Counted from the stretch's first letter, positions 1-7,708 are shown. The stretch is 41,258 nucleotides of DNA from Ruminococcus sp. (GCA_022641595.1 JALCDN010000007.1:1-41258); one strand, 5' to 3'. Notes: generated by a model from the letters alone, not told the origin. Translations and numbers: made by a program.

Positions 1-1173
1 CTAGATGAGAATATCCTCTTTCATGAGTTATTTGACTGGCACTACGATCAGATTGCACCTCATAAGCTGAAAGAATATACACTGGAATCCAGCCGTTATA
101 TTCTCGAAACTTATGTGCTGCCATACATCGGAAACATGAAGCTGAAAGACATCAACACAGCAAGAATTGACGCACTGTTCAATGAGCTGCATCGCCACGG
201 CAGTAAGCGTGAAATGTACATTTTAAAGGATACTTCACTGCTTGCGTATGGTTGCCGCAGACCGCTTTCCCGAAAATCTGGAGTAAATATGAATACGCTG
301 CGGGATATGGCGAATGGTAAGGCTGTGATGCGTTCCACAGCAGAAAAAATTTCAAAGGCTTGTGGCAAGACGTTGAAACAGGCATTCACACTTGCGGAAA
401 GTAGTGGCGGTTTGGAAGACGGCACAATTGCAAGAGTACGCACGGCACTTTCTCCGATTTTCTCAACTGCTGTCAAAAAAGAATTGTTGCTGAAAAATCC
501 CGTTATGAATGCCACCACGCCAAAGGATACAGATACAAAGGAACGAGCGTATCTGAATGCAGAACAATGCAAAGAACTTCTGACTATCATCAATGAATTC
601 AGTAATCCACAGCTTACACGGCTTGTCAGAGTGCTTCTGTTCACCGGAATGCGAGTAGGCGAAATCACGGGTTTGCATTGGAATGATGTGGATTTTGAAC
701 ATTCCACGCTGACAGTCAGATACAGTCTGTATCGCAGTAAAGGACAATACAAGCTTGGTACTCCGAAAACGAAAAGCAGTGCAAGAGTAATTTCACTGCC
801 GCCACAGGTCATGGAAACACTGGCAGAGCAGATGGAATGGCAGGAGCATAGAAAGCAGGATATCGGAAATCGATGGATTGACAGGGGAACGGTTTTCACA
901 GGCGAGTACGGAGAGTACATGAATTCCACTTATGTAAATACAACATTTAAAGAACTGCTGAAAAAACATGATTTTCCTAATATTCATATTCATGATCTTC
1001 GTCATGCAAACGCTTCACTCCTTATCAATATGGGAGTTCCGGTTAAGGTGATTTCAGATCATTTAGGACATTGTGACACTCGTACAACGGAAAATATCTA
1101 CGCTCATATTTTTGCAGAAACAAGAGCGAAAGCTGCCGACGCCATTAGTCAGGCACTCGGGACAGTCAATTGA
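1..1173 (+). CDS. Tyrosine recombinase/integrase, 5'-truncated by the window edge
   Basis: The reading frame is open from base 1, so the start codon lies upstream of the window. The product would catalyse site-specific strand exchange for an integrative element. The C-terminal catalytic domain shows the expected residues: Arg in TGMRVGE, Lys in the TPKTKSS turn, HDLRH, LGH and the nucleophile Tyr in NIYAHI near the C terminus, so this part looks intact. The N-terminal part carries the SAM-like core-binding fold, starting at about base 20 and resuming with GTIARVRTALS. Between its helices, at about bases 215-410, sits an insertion resembling a Cro/CI-type helix-turn-helix (LSRKSGVNMNTLRDMANGK, then AEKISKACGKTLKQAF). 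A strong hairpin follows the stop codon. The neighbours are another recombinase remnant and cargo genes, which fits an ICE or prophage end. The family call is firm; the element type is unknown. Confidence 0.93.
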   Translation, partial: LDENILFHELFDWHYDQIAPHKLKEYTLESSRYILETYVLPYIGNMKLKDINTARIDALFNELHRHGSKREMYILKDTSLLAYGCRRPLSRKSGVNMNTLRDMANGKAVMRSTAEKISKACGKTLKQAFTLAESSGGLEDGTIARVRTALSPIFSTAVKKELLLKNPVMNATTPKDTDTKERAYLNAEQCKELLTIINEFSNPQLTRLVRVLLFTGMRVGEITGLHWNDVDFEHSTLTVRYSLYRSKGQYKLGTPKTKSSARVISLPPQVMETLAEQMEWQEHRKQDIGNRWIDRGTVFTGEYGEYMNSTYVNTTFKELLKKHDFPNIHIHDLRHANASLLINMGVPVKVISDHLGHCDTRTTENIYAHIFAETRAKAADAISQALGTVN

Positions 1174-1183
1174 ATATATGAAC

Positions 1184-1237
1184 AAACGCCATGCTGATTC
1201 GGACACAGAAATTCGTTCAGCATGGCGTTTATTTGGT
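1184..1237 (+). terminator. Intrinsic terminator after the integrase gene
   Basis: A perfect 14-bp inverted repeat (AAACGCCATGCTGA at 1184-1197 and its complement at 1217-1230) has a 19-nt loop. It begins 10 bases after the integrase stop and is followed by a short T-rich stretch. It most likely ends integrase transcription. Its symmetry could also make it part of the element's recombination region. Confidence 0.7.
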
Positions 1238-1352
1238 GTTTGAACCTGCAAAATGAGGGGATACGATATGCAGCGATATACATTTACGGACATACGGAAT
1301 TGGCGTAAATTCGGCACTTTTCAACGATACAATACGTTATGATAGCGATGGG

Positions 1353-2537
1353 GTGGTGTTTGAAAAAGAAAATATCAATACAATGGATTCCAAAGGCGAG
1401 GTGCTTCTTACCATTATGGCATCCCTTGCTCAGCAGGAAAGCGAGTCCTTGTCGCAGAATGTCAAGATGGGTATTCAGTTCCGCTACCAGCAGGGCATCG
1501 TTCAGGTCAATCACAACCGATTTTTAGGCTATACCAAAGATGCTGATAAGCACCTTGTGATAGTGCCGGAGGAAGCAGAAATCGTAAAGAGAATCTATCG
1601 GGAGTACCTTGAGGGAGCGAATTACAAGGAAATATCCTCTGGCCTTGAAGCGGATGGCATTTTGACTGCGGCAGGAAATCCGAGGTGGCATTCCAGCACT
1701 TTGAAGAAGATTCTTACTAACGAAAAATATATGGGCGATGCACTTTTGCAGAAAACCTATACTGTGGACTGTCTTACCAAAAAGCGAGTTGCCAACGATG
1801 GAACCGTTCCACAGTATTATGTTAACAATGACCATGATGCGATTATTCCGAGAGAACTTTTCACGAGAGTTCAAGAGGAGATGAAACGCAGGGTCAACAT
1901 TCGGCAAGGTATGGACGGAAAAAAGCGTGTTTACAGCAGTAAATATGCCCTTTCCAGTATTGTCTTTTGCGGACACTGCAATGATGTGTTCCGCAGAACC
2001 CACTGGAACAATCATGGGAAAAAGCAGATAGTATGGAGATGCATTACACGGCTGGATGCTCCGGGAGTGGAATGTCCGGCAAGGACACTGTCAGAGGTAC
2101 AGCTGCAGAACTTGGTGCTTGAGGCCATCAACAAAGTTCTTGGCGGCAAACAAAGAGCCATTAAGGTTCTGGAAACTAATATTTCACAGGTTCTTGGAAA
2201 TGCTCACACTGAAGAATTGGAGCGAATCAGAAAGCAAATTGAAAAGCAGCAGACGCTCCTTGTCAAAATGACTGCCGCATCGGAGGATTACTCCAAGGTG
2301 GTTGATAAGATTTATGCCCTGCAGAATGAGCAGAAACAAGCACTGGCGGACAGTGTGAATTATAAGGCACAAGCTGAGCGAACGGAGGAAATGATAGAAT
2401 ATCTGAAATCGCAGCCGAAAAGAGTGACAGCTTATGATGAACAGCTGGTGCGAAAGCTGATAGAAAAAATCACGGTGTATGATGACCATTTGAATTTCTT
2501 GTTTAAGTCAGGCATTCAGATTGAGATAAAGGGATAA
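1353..2537 (+). pseudogene. Large serine recombinase, N-terminally truncated (catalytic domain lost)
   Basis: The protein matches the middle and end of large serine recombinases of Firmicutes mobile elements. The end of the resolvase domain is present (VFEKENINTMDSKGEVLLT, then SLAQQESESLSQNVKMG). The recombinase domain follows (EEAEIVKRIYREYLEG, KKILTNEKYMGDALLQKTY), then a zinc-ribbon-like segment (CGHC, later C-x8-C) and a coiled coil around the last 120 residues. The first roughly 100 residues of the catalytic domain, including the nucleophilic Ser and most active-site Arg residues, are absent. The frame is open back only to a TGA at 1254, and the residues before VFEKEN do not resemble the family. 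The GTG at 1353 is therefore an annotation start, not a likely true one. The product cannot be catalytic. A deletion or element insertion at about base 1345 probably fused it to unrelated sequence behind the integrase. Confidence 0.88.
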
Positions 2538-2554
2538 AACAACACAAAATAGCG

Positions 2555-2591
2555 ATAGGCACTCTGTGAAAATGCAGGGTGTCTATTTTTC
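2555..2591 (+). terminator. Intrinsic terminator after the recombinase remnant
   Basis: A 12-bp stem with G-U pairs (ATAGGCACTCTG at 2555-2566, CAGGGTGTCTAT at 2575-2586) encloses an 8-nt loop and runs into TTTT. It lies just after the recombinase stop and just before a new promoter, so it separates the remnant from the cargo operon. Confidence 0.75.
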
Positions 2592-2600
2592 TGCAAAGGA

Positions 2601-2629
2601 TTGAAAAATTCATAAAATGGTGGTACAAT
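2601..2629 (+). promoter_or_regulatory. Promoter of the XRE-PRiA4-RhuM-GNAT operon
   Basis: TTGAAA at 2601-2606 and TACAAT at 2624-2629 are separated by exactly 17 bases, matching the housekeeping sigma consensus at 10 of 12 positions. It sits 55 bases before the start of the first cargo gene and directly after a terminator. Confidence 0.75.
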
Positions 2630-2683
2630 AAATTATCTGAAATGTGTTAGAAATAGTCGGTTTGCAAAATGGGAGAAAACAGT

Positions 2684-2902
2684 ATGCTGAAAAATAATAT
2701 AGAAGTGGATGTTAAGGTCAAATGCATAGAGAACGGTGTTACGCAGGCACAGCTTGCCGAGAAGATTGGCACCACGGGGCAGTATGTCAACCGCATTATA
2801 AAAAAACAGGACGGTGTGGTAAACAAAACCTTCGTGCAGATGCTGGAGGCTCTTGGCTATGATATTGAACTGACCTATGTGAAAAGAGAAGATGAGGAGT
2901 GA
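2684..2902 (+). CDS. Small XRE-family helix-turn-helix protein
   Basis: This 72-residue protein is essentially one Cro/CI-type DNA-binding domain. The turn-containing segment (TQAQLAEKIGTTGQYVNRII) is followed by a hydrophobic dimer-type helix (FVQMLEALGYDIEL). An upstream in-frame ATG at 2669 exists, but GGGAG at 2671-2675 is correctly spaced for the ATG at 2684, so the later start is preferred. It is the first gene after a consensus promoter and ends 6 bases before the next start. It probably autoregulates this small operon, as such proteins do in integrative elements; that role is inferred. Confidence 0.85.
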   Translation: MLKNNIEVDVKVKCIENGVTQAQLAEKIGTTGQYVNRIIKKQDGVVNKTFVQMLEALGYDIELTYVKREDEE

Positions 2903-2908
2903 TATATT

Positions 2909-3502
2909 ATGGCAGATGTATATAAATTTAAAGTCAGACTTTGTGAATTAGAAAATGTGATATGGAGAGAGATAGAGATTACTTCGGTTTCCAGTGTTGC
3001 AAAACTGGGATACTCAATTTTGGCTGCATTTGAAAGCACAGCAAGCCACCTGTTCAATATAAGATGTAATGGAAAGCGTTATGAAATTGTATTTGAAGAG
3101 GATGATTTTGACGATGAACTCGCAATTGACCCTATCAAGACAAAGCTTTCAGCGTTAAAACTAAGAATTGGCGATAAGCTGAGTATGGAATATGACTACG
3201 GTGCAGGCTGGGAGTTTGAGATAGAGTTGTTGTCTGTAACTGATATGAAGCGTGGTGCAGGAACGCATTATCCCTATGTTACTGCTGGCAAAGGGAGAGG
3301 AATTATTGAAGACACATCACCATATGAACTTGCTGAAATAATTGAGAAAACTGATAAGGACAATTCTTTGCCTAAAATTATGGATATGTGTATAGGTGAA
3401 GAAGTATCATGGGATTACAGAAAATTTGACTTGGAATACTGCAATGTGTTTTTCAAGGACAATGTATGGAAAATACAGAATGCATATGAGGAGTATGAAT
3501 AA
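2909..3502 (+). CDS. Plasmid pRiA4b ORF-3-like family protein
   Basis: This 197-residue protein shows the typical start of the pRiA4b ORF-3 family: a beta strand (YKFKVRLCELE), then VIWREIEI, then a helix ending in an aromatic/His cluster (AFESTASHLFNI). Further on come an acidic segment and the family-like pair GDKLSMEYDYGAGWEFEIEL and GRGIIEDTSPYE. The family occurs on plasmids, transposons and islands. Its molecular function is not established, so none is assigned. GAGGAG overlapping the end of the XRE gene provides the ribosome binding site and indicates co-translation. The next gene starts 31 bases after the stop. Confidence 0.85.
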   Translation: MADVYKFKVRLCELENVIWREIEITSVSSVAKLGYSILAAFESTASHLFNIRCNGKRYEIVFEEDDFDDELAIDPIKTKLSALKLRIGDKLSMEYDYGAGWEFEIELLSVTDMKRGAGTHYPYVTAGKGRGIIEDTSPYELAEIIEKTDKDNSLPKIMDMCIGEEVSWDYRKFDLEYCNVFFKDNVWKIQNAYEEYE

Positions 3503-3533
3503 AAAATATAGCTGGCGAAGGGAGAATAAGGCA

Positions 3534-4529
3534 GTGGATAATCATGGAGAAATGCTGATTTATCAGACCGAAGATGGTTTGACAAAAATAGATGTTAATA
3601 TGCAGGACGAAACTGTGTGGCTTACACAACAACAGATGGCAGACTTGTTTCAGACTTCACGAACCAATGTTGTGGAACATATAAAACATATTTATGATGA
3701 AGATGAGCTTGATGAAAATTCAACCTGTCGGAAATTCCGACAAGTTCGGAAAGAAGGAAATCGTGAAGTTGCAAGAGAGATGCCGTTTTACAACCTTGAT
3801 ATGATTATTTCCCTTGGATATAGAGTAAAATCTTCTATTGCAACTAATTTTAGAAGATGGGCAACAGAACGCTTAAAAGAATATATGATCAAGGGATTCA
3901 CTATGGATGATGACCGCTTGAAAGAACTGGGCGGTGGCGGATACTTTAAAGAACTACTTGAGCGCATCCGTGACATCAGAGCTTCTGAAAAAGTGTTCTA
4001 TCGTCAGGTGCTGGAAATTTACGCAACGAGTGTGGATTACAATCCTACCGCAGAGGTTTCTGTTCAGTTTTTCAAGCGAGTACAGAATAAGATTCATTAT
4101 GCTGTTTCCGGCGAAACGGCTGCCGAGGTAATTTATCATCGTGCGGATGCTGAAAAAGATTTTATGGGACTCATGACTTTTTCGGGAGATCAGCCGACAC
4201 TCCGTGAAGCGAAAGTGGCAAAGAATTATCTGGATGAAAAGGAACTGAGAGTAATGGGACAGCTTGTTTCAGGTTATCTTGATTTTGCTGAAAGGCAAGC
4301 AGAACGACAAGTGCCAATGACAATGGAAGATTGGGCAAAGCATCTCGATGGGATTTTAACATCAACGGGAGAAAATCTTCTCACTGGAAATGGTGCAGTC
4401 TGCCATCTGCAGGCGATGGAGAAGGCTCAGACGGAGTACAAAAAATATAAAGCTAAAACATTAAGCAGTGTCGAGCAGGATTATTTGGCAAGTATAAAGC
4501 TGTTGGAGAAAAAAGGTAAAAAGAAATAG
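3534..4529 (+). CDS. rhuM: RhuM family protein
   Basis: The protein belongs to the RhuM family, named from a Salmonella pathogenicity island gene and common on islands. Its biochemical role is unknown. The first 100 residues contain the family hallmark VWLTQQQMADLFQTSRTNV (a winged-helix-like segment), then HIKHIYDEDEL and YNLDMIISLGYRVKS. The C-terminal half is helical and ends in a Lys-rich tail. The frame is open further upstream, overlapping the preceding gene. AAGGGAGA at 3519-3526 best fits the GTG at 3534, giving 331 residues, which is normal for the family. The ATG at 3495 is the alternative, but its GAGGAG is only one base away. It is the third gene of the cargo operon. Confidence 0.88.
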   Translation: MDNHGEMLIYQTEDGLTKIDVNMQDETVWLTQQQMADLFQTSRTNVVEHIKHIYDEDELDENSTCRKFRQVRKEGNREVAREMPFYNLDMIISLGYRVKSSIATNFRRWATERLKEYMIKGFTMDDDRLKELGGGGYFKELLERIRDIRASEKVFYRQVLEIYATSVDYNPTAEVSVQFFKRVQNKIHYAVSGETAAEVIYHRADAEKDFMGLMTFSGDQPTLREAKVAKNYLDEKELRVMGQLVSGYLDFAERQAERQVPMTMEDWAKHLDGILTSTGENLLTGNGAVCHLQAMEKAQTEYKKYKAKTLSSVEQDYLASIKLLEKKGKKK

Positions 4530-4534
4530 TATTT

Positions 4535-4561
4535 CAGTTGTTCGGGCATTCCGAACAACTG
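4535..4561 (+). repeat. Perfect 11-bp inverted repeat between rhuM and the acetyltransferase gene
   Basis: CAGTTGTTCGG at 4535-4545 is exactly complementary to 4551-4561, with a 5-nt loop. There is no following T-run, so it is not a classic intrinsic terminator. It may be an mRNA stabiliser or processing structure, or a partial terminator that lowers acetyltransferase expression. Confidence 0.6.
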
Positions 4562-4604
4562 TATGGTTGAAAATGATAAATTTGAATTTATGGAGGAGAC
4601 ACGG

Positions 4605-5132
4605 ATGAGTGAATTTAGATTATTACCTGTAACTAAGCAGGATAAACATATTTTTATACATGATGTGCAGGAGGCATTCCAGTTTGGATTTGAAGCGGAA
4701 TTCGGGTCATCAGATGAAAAAATACTGCCGGAAAAAGATATTGAAGAGTCGTTTGCTACAAAAGGTTCTGAAGCATATTTTGCAGTTTCTGATGGCGAAG
4801 TGGTCGGTGGGACCATTATTGTAATTGATGATGAAACCAAGAAGAATCATTTGGATTTACTATATGTGAAAGTTGGCTGTCAGAGTAAAGGGACTGGTCA
4901 GAAAATATGGAAAGCAATCGAAGAATTACATCCAGAGACTGAAGTATGGGAGACTTGCACACCTTACTTTGAAAAAAGGAACATTCATTTTTATGTGAAT
5001 AGACTGGGATTTCATATTGTGGAATTCTATAACCAGCAACATAAAGACCCACATCAAAGTGGAGAGCCTGCAGGTGGTATGCCAGAGGGTGTAGGCGATG
5101 AGTTCTTTAGATTTGAGAAAGTTATGAAATAG
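4605..5132 (+). CDS. GNAT-family N-acetyltransferase
   Basis: The 175-residue protein has the GNAT pattern: a first beta-alpha unit (FRLLPVTKQDKHIFIHDVQ), then strands ending in AYFAVSDGEVVGGTIIVID. The acetyl-CoA-binding motif follows (LDLLYVKVGCQSKGTGQKI, a Q-x-x-G-x-G signature). The C-terminal segment RNIHFYVNRLGFHIVEFY is also typical. It would transfer an acetyl group from acetyl-CoA to an unidentified amine. GGAGGAG at 4592-4598 fixes the start at 4605 rather than an upstream in-frame codon at 4563. It is the last gene of the cargo operon, and its 3' end overlaps a leftward stub ORF. Confidence 0.85.
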   Translation: MSEFRLLPVTKQDKHIFIHDVQEAFQFGFEAEFGSSDEKILPEKDIEESFATKGSEAYFAVSDGEVVGGTIIVIDDETKKNHLDLLYVKVGCQSKGTGQKIWKAIEELHPETEVWETCTPYFEKRNIHFYVNRLGFHIVEFYNQQHKDPHQSGEPAGGMPEGVGDEFFRFEKVMK

Positions 5133-5223
5133 ATAGATTTGAAGTTGTAGAGGTGATGAAATTGGATATAATAGCAAAATTGACATCCAAAGACGATAAA
5201 TGTGCTTGTGCAATTTTTATCAC
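5122..5223 (-). other. Leftward 33-codon ORF stub behind an intact promoter (element remnant)
   Basis: On the minus strand a GTG codon at 5223-5221 follows AAGGAGG (plus-strand 5234-5240) at 10 bases and opens 33 codons before a TAA inside the acetyltransferase 3' end. The peptide resembles nothing I recognise. The well-formed promoter, operator-like palindrome and ribosome site in front of such a short ORF suggest the start of a mobile-element gene whose body was lost at a junction. Whether it is translated is unknown. Confidence 0.35.
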
Positions 5224-5229
5224 CTTTCC

Positions 5230-5288
5230 GCTACCTCCTTAGATGATAGGTTCATCTAAATTGTAGCATTCTTTTTCGGCGCTGACAA
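5230..5288 (-). promoter_or_regulatory. Leftward promoter with an overlapping palindromic operator
   Basis: On the minus strand TTGTCA (plus 5283-5288) and TACAAT (plus 5260-5265) are 17 bases apart. The palindrome TTAGATGA-TAGGT-TCATCTAA (5239-5259) covers the expected transcription start, as a repressor operator would. A GCTAC/GTAGC pair at 5230-5234 and 5263-5267 extends the symmetry. On the plus strand the same hairpin precedes ATTCTTTTT and could end acetyltransferase transcription. Confidence 0.6.
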
Positions 5289-5366
5289 CGGGCTTCTACC
5301 TATGCACTTTTCGAGCCCCTTCTCTGCATTTTTATTTTAGCACAAACAATTTATTAGAATGGTTTA

Positions 5367-6713
5367 CTATATTAGTGAACGTCTCATAGCTATAACATCA
5401 AAAATATCGATTTCGTTGTCTTTGTTGAAGTCGGCATATTTTGCCTGCTCAGCGGATAGCTGTGTTATGTTTATAATTGATTTCTGCAACATAACGATGT
5501 CTGTAATTGTAACTGAGCCGTCACCGTCGATATCACCGACAGAACGGGCAGGTTTGTTTGAATTTAAAATATTCTGGAAATTCGTTTTTAGAGTCTGGTC
5601 AATCATTTTGCATTCTGTACGGTCATAATGAAGACCGGTTACGTCCCAAAGAACAGGACATATATGACGTTTATAGGCGGCATCGCATACTGATGTCAGA
5701 AAAAGTCTTACAGAATCAGCATCTTTGTTTTTCTTAGGACAGCCATATTCACCGATTATAACAGGGATACCTTTGTCAATATATGTTGTTTTGAGCATAT
5801 CCATCCATTTGTTGAGTTCGGCAAAATCGCTGTCGGAGCCCCATGTTGAAGTCATTTTTCCCCAGTCAGCATCTTGTTCGAGAATTGCAAATCCGGCAGG
5901 AGTATAGTAGTGAACGGAAACTGCACATCTGTTAGCAGGGTCTGTAGGCATTTTGAACATAGTGTCGCAGGTAAGGTCAATTCCGGTGTTGTAGCCTGAG
6001 ATGAGAAGATGACGTTTAGGGTTGTTACCACCTGAATTTCTGACCGTATTGACGAAATTCTGATTTATGTCGTTTACAAGCTGATAGGCTTCCTGCTTGC
6101 CGGAAGTACCTGCCCATCTGTTCCACATAGTGTCCCAACCAAGTTCTTCGTTCTGAGATTCAAACATAAGATGGTCACCGTAATTCTGAAAACCGCTGCA
6201 AATCTGAGACCACATTTTGTTGTAGCGTTTCATACTTTCGTCTTTATTGTCAGGAAACTTGTTTACCCAGCCGTTATCCCAGTGAATATTGATGACAGCG
6301 TACATATCGGCGTCTATAGTCCAGTCAACGACCTGTTTTACGGCATTCATGTAAGCTTCACTTATGGTGTAGTCAGAACCCATAAGATTTGACCATGCAA
6401 CAGGGATTCTTAATACGCCGAAGCCTTCATCGGCATAGCCCTGAATTATTTTCTGAGTTATTTCAGGACTTCCCCAAGCAGTTTCGTATGATTTTACAGA
6501 GCCATCGCCGTACTGTGCAATCCAGTCACCGCAGGATTCAAAAGTATTGCCGAGGTTTATGCCTATGCCCATATCGTTAACAAGCTGTGTAGTCGATATA
6601 TCACGCATAGTATTATTGCTTTGCAATGAATCTGCAGCCGAAGCTGTCTGGTATGATATGCCGCATAACAACGTTAACGCACAAAAAACAGAAGTGATTT
6701 TTTTAATCAGCAT
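5367..6713 (-). CDS. Secreted GH5 endoglucanase with C-terminal type I dockerin
   Basis: This 448-residue cellulase probably acts in an extracellular cellulosome. Residues 1-26 are a signal peptide (Lys-rich start, hydrophobic core, TASA cleavage site). The GH5 domain runs from about 30 to 385 and starts with GINLGNTFE, typical of subfamily GH5_4. Visible active-site residues are HWDN (144-147), acid/base Glu189 in SQNEE, His268-Tyr269, nucleophile Glu322 in IIGEYG and Trp356. Residues 392-448 form a dockerin with two calcium-binding repeats (DIDGDGSVTITD and DFNKDNEIDIFD), which would plug the enzyme into a scaffoldin cohesin. GGAGGA before the ATG at 6713 fixes the start; an in-frame ATG at 6731 overlaps that site. 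It is divergent from an AraC-type regulator. No clear terminator follows the stop. Beta-glucan or xyloglucan activity cannot be excluded. Confidence 0.95.
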   Translation of the reverse strand: MLIKKITSVFCALTLLCGISYQTASAADSLQSNNTMRDISTTQLVNDMGIGINLGNTFESCGDWIAQYGDGSVKSYETAWGSPEITQKIIQGYADEGFGVLRIPVAWSNLMGSDYTISEAYMNAVKQVVDWTIDADMYAVINIHWDNGWVNKFPDNKDESMKRYNKMWSQICSGFQNYGDHLMFESQNEELGWDTMWNRWAGTSGKQEAYQLVNDINQNFVNTVRNSGGNNPKRHLLISGYNTGIDLTCDTMFKMPTDPANRCAVSVHYYTPAGFAILEQDADWGKMTSTWGSDSDFAELNKWMDMLKTTYIDKGIPVIIGEYGCPKKNKDADSVRLFLTSVCDAAYKRHICPVLWDVTGLHYDRTECKMIDQTLKTNFQNILNSNKPARSVGDIDGDGSVTITDIVMLQKSIINITQLSAEQAKYADFNKDNEIDIFDVIAMRRSLI

Positions 6714-6745
6714 TTCAATTCCTCCATACAAAATAAGATAACTTT

Positions 6746-6774
6746 ATTATAAAACTAAAGAGCGATTAATTAAA
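6746..6774 (-). promoter_or_regulatory. Possible promoter of the GH5 gene
   Basis: A perfect TATAAT on the minus strand (plus 6746-6751) lies about 33 bases before the GH5 start. The sequence 17 bases further upstream (TTTAAT) is a poor -35, which fits a promoter needing an activator such as the divergent AraC-type protein. Confidence 0.4.
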
Positions 6775-6838
6775 TATCATTTTGTGCTTGAAATTATCAC
6801 ATTTTATGCAAAAAGCGATCGTAATTAACATAAAGTTA

Positions 6839-6867
6839 TTGAAGATTAAGAGAGAAAATGTTATAAT
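6839..6867 (+). promoter_or_regulatory. Promoter of the AraC-type regulator gene
   Basis: TTGAAG at 6839-6844 and TATAAT at 6862-6867 are separated by 17 bases, about 33 bases before the regulator's ATG. About 70 bases separate its -35 from the opposing GH5 promoter, leaving room for shared operator sites. Confidence 0.7.
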
Positions 6868-6899
6868 TTATATATGAATATGAAATACGGAGGTGTAAA

Positions 6900-7691
6900 A
6901 TGGAAATACACAGCATTGGATATCATCATGCACATGACAGAAATTTTGTTATTGACAGACCTGATGGAATTGGACAAAGTTGGCTTTTTCTTGTGTTTGT
7001 GACAAAGGCTGTTGTACGTCAGAACGGTGAAGATGTAATAATCAGACCACAATCTGTGATATTGTACTCGAATGATTCTCCGGAGTATTATCGTGCCTGT
7101 GAAGAAGAATATGTTGATGACTGGTTTCATTTTACAATTGAACCGTGCGACCTTGTACTGTTTAAAGAACTTGATATACCATTTAATCAGGTGCTTTATC
7201 TTGGAGATGCAACAGAAATATCGTCAATTATAAGAGCTATGACGTATGAGTTTCAAACTGCTGGTTTGTACAGTGCAGACCTCGTTGTTCTTAATCTCAA
7301 TATTATGTTTTTCAAACTTAGTCGGCTGATTCATACGTCAATACGTTCTGAAGCTGATAATCCATCGCCTTATCACAGCGAAATGGTTGATCTTCACAAT
7401 AGAATATATAATTCTATACGTACAATAACTTCTATTTCTGAACTTTCAAAGGAATTTTCAATGAGTAAATCAGCAATTCAGCATAATTACAAGAAGCTGT
7501 TCGGAGTAAGCATTATGGATGATATTTTAAATTCACGACTTGTTTGCTGCAAAAGACTTCTTGCATCAACTATGCTTCCGTTGAAAGAAGTAGCCGAAAG
7601 AAGCGGATATAACAGCGAATTTCACCTTATGCGTCAGTTCAAATCTCAGACAGGTATGACACCTACTCAGTACAGGAAAAAATGCAAGTGA
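6900..7691 (+). CDS. AraC-family transcriptional regulator
   Basis: This 263-residue protein has an N-terminal cupin-like sensing part (beta-rich, about 1-130, including EDVIIRPQSVILYSNDSPEYY and DDWFHFTIEP). A helical linker and a C-terminal AraC DNA-binding domain of two helix-turn-helix units follow (about 165-263). The domain is recognisable from ISELSKEFSMSKSAIQHNYKKLFG and the signature PLKEVAERSGYNSEFHLMRQFKSQTGMTPTQYRK. GGAGG at 6889-6893 supports the start. Divergence from the cellulase gene suggests control of that gene by a plant-glycan breakdown product, but this is inferred from position only. The gene ends 17 bases before the capsule-operon promoter, so it could act there too. 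Confidence 0.92.
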   Translation: MEIHSIGYHHAHDRNFVIDRPDGIGQSWLFLVFVTKAVVRQNGEDVIIRPQSVILYSNDSPEYYRACEEEYVDDWFHFTIEPCDLVLFKELDIPFNQVLYLGDATEISSIIRAMTYEFQTAGLYSADLVVLNLNIMFFKLSRLIHTSIRSEADNPSPYHSEMVDLHNRIYNSIRTITSISELSKEFSMSKSAIQHNYKKLFGVSIMDDILNSRLVCCKRLLASTMLPLKEVAERSGYNSEFHLMRQFKSQTGMTPTQYRKKCK

Positions 7692-7708
7692 ATTTTGCTA
7701 TGTGCTGC

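Noticed and set aside
111-929. 272-residue open frame on the minus strand
   Set aside because: It lies opposite the integrase gene, has Cys/Ser-rich unrecognisable sequence and no ribosome site; the plus strand has clear catalytic motifs.
3396-3533. Longer N terminus for the RhuM protein
   Set aside because: It would overlap the preceding gene by over 100 bases, the extra residues do not resemble the family, and the ribosome site fits the GTG at 3534.
5289-5320. GGGCT/AGCCC inverted repeat as a terminator of the cellulase gene
   Set aside because: The stem is only 5 bp with a 19-nt loop and no adjacent T-run on the minus strand.
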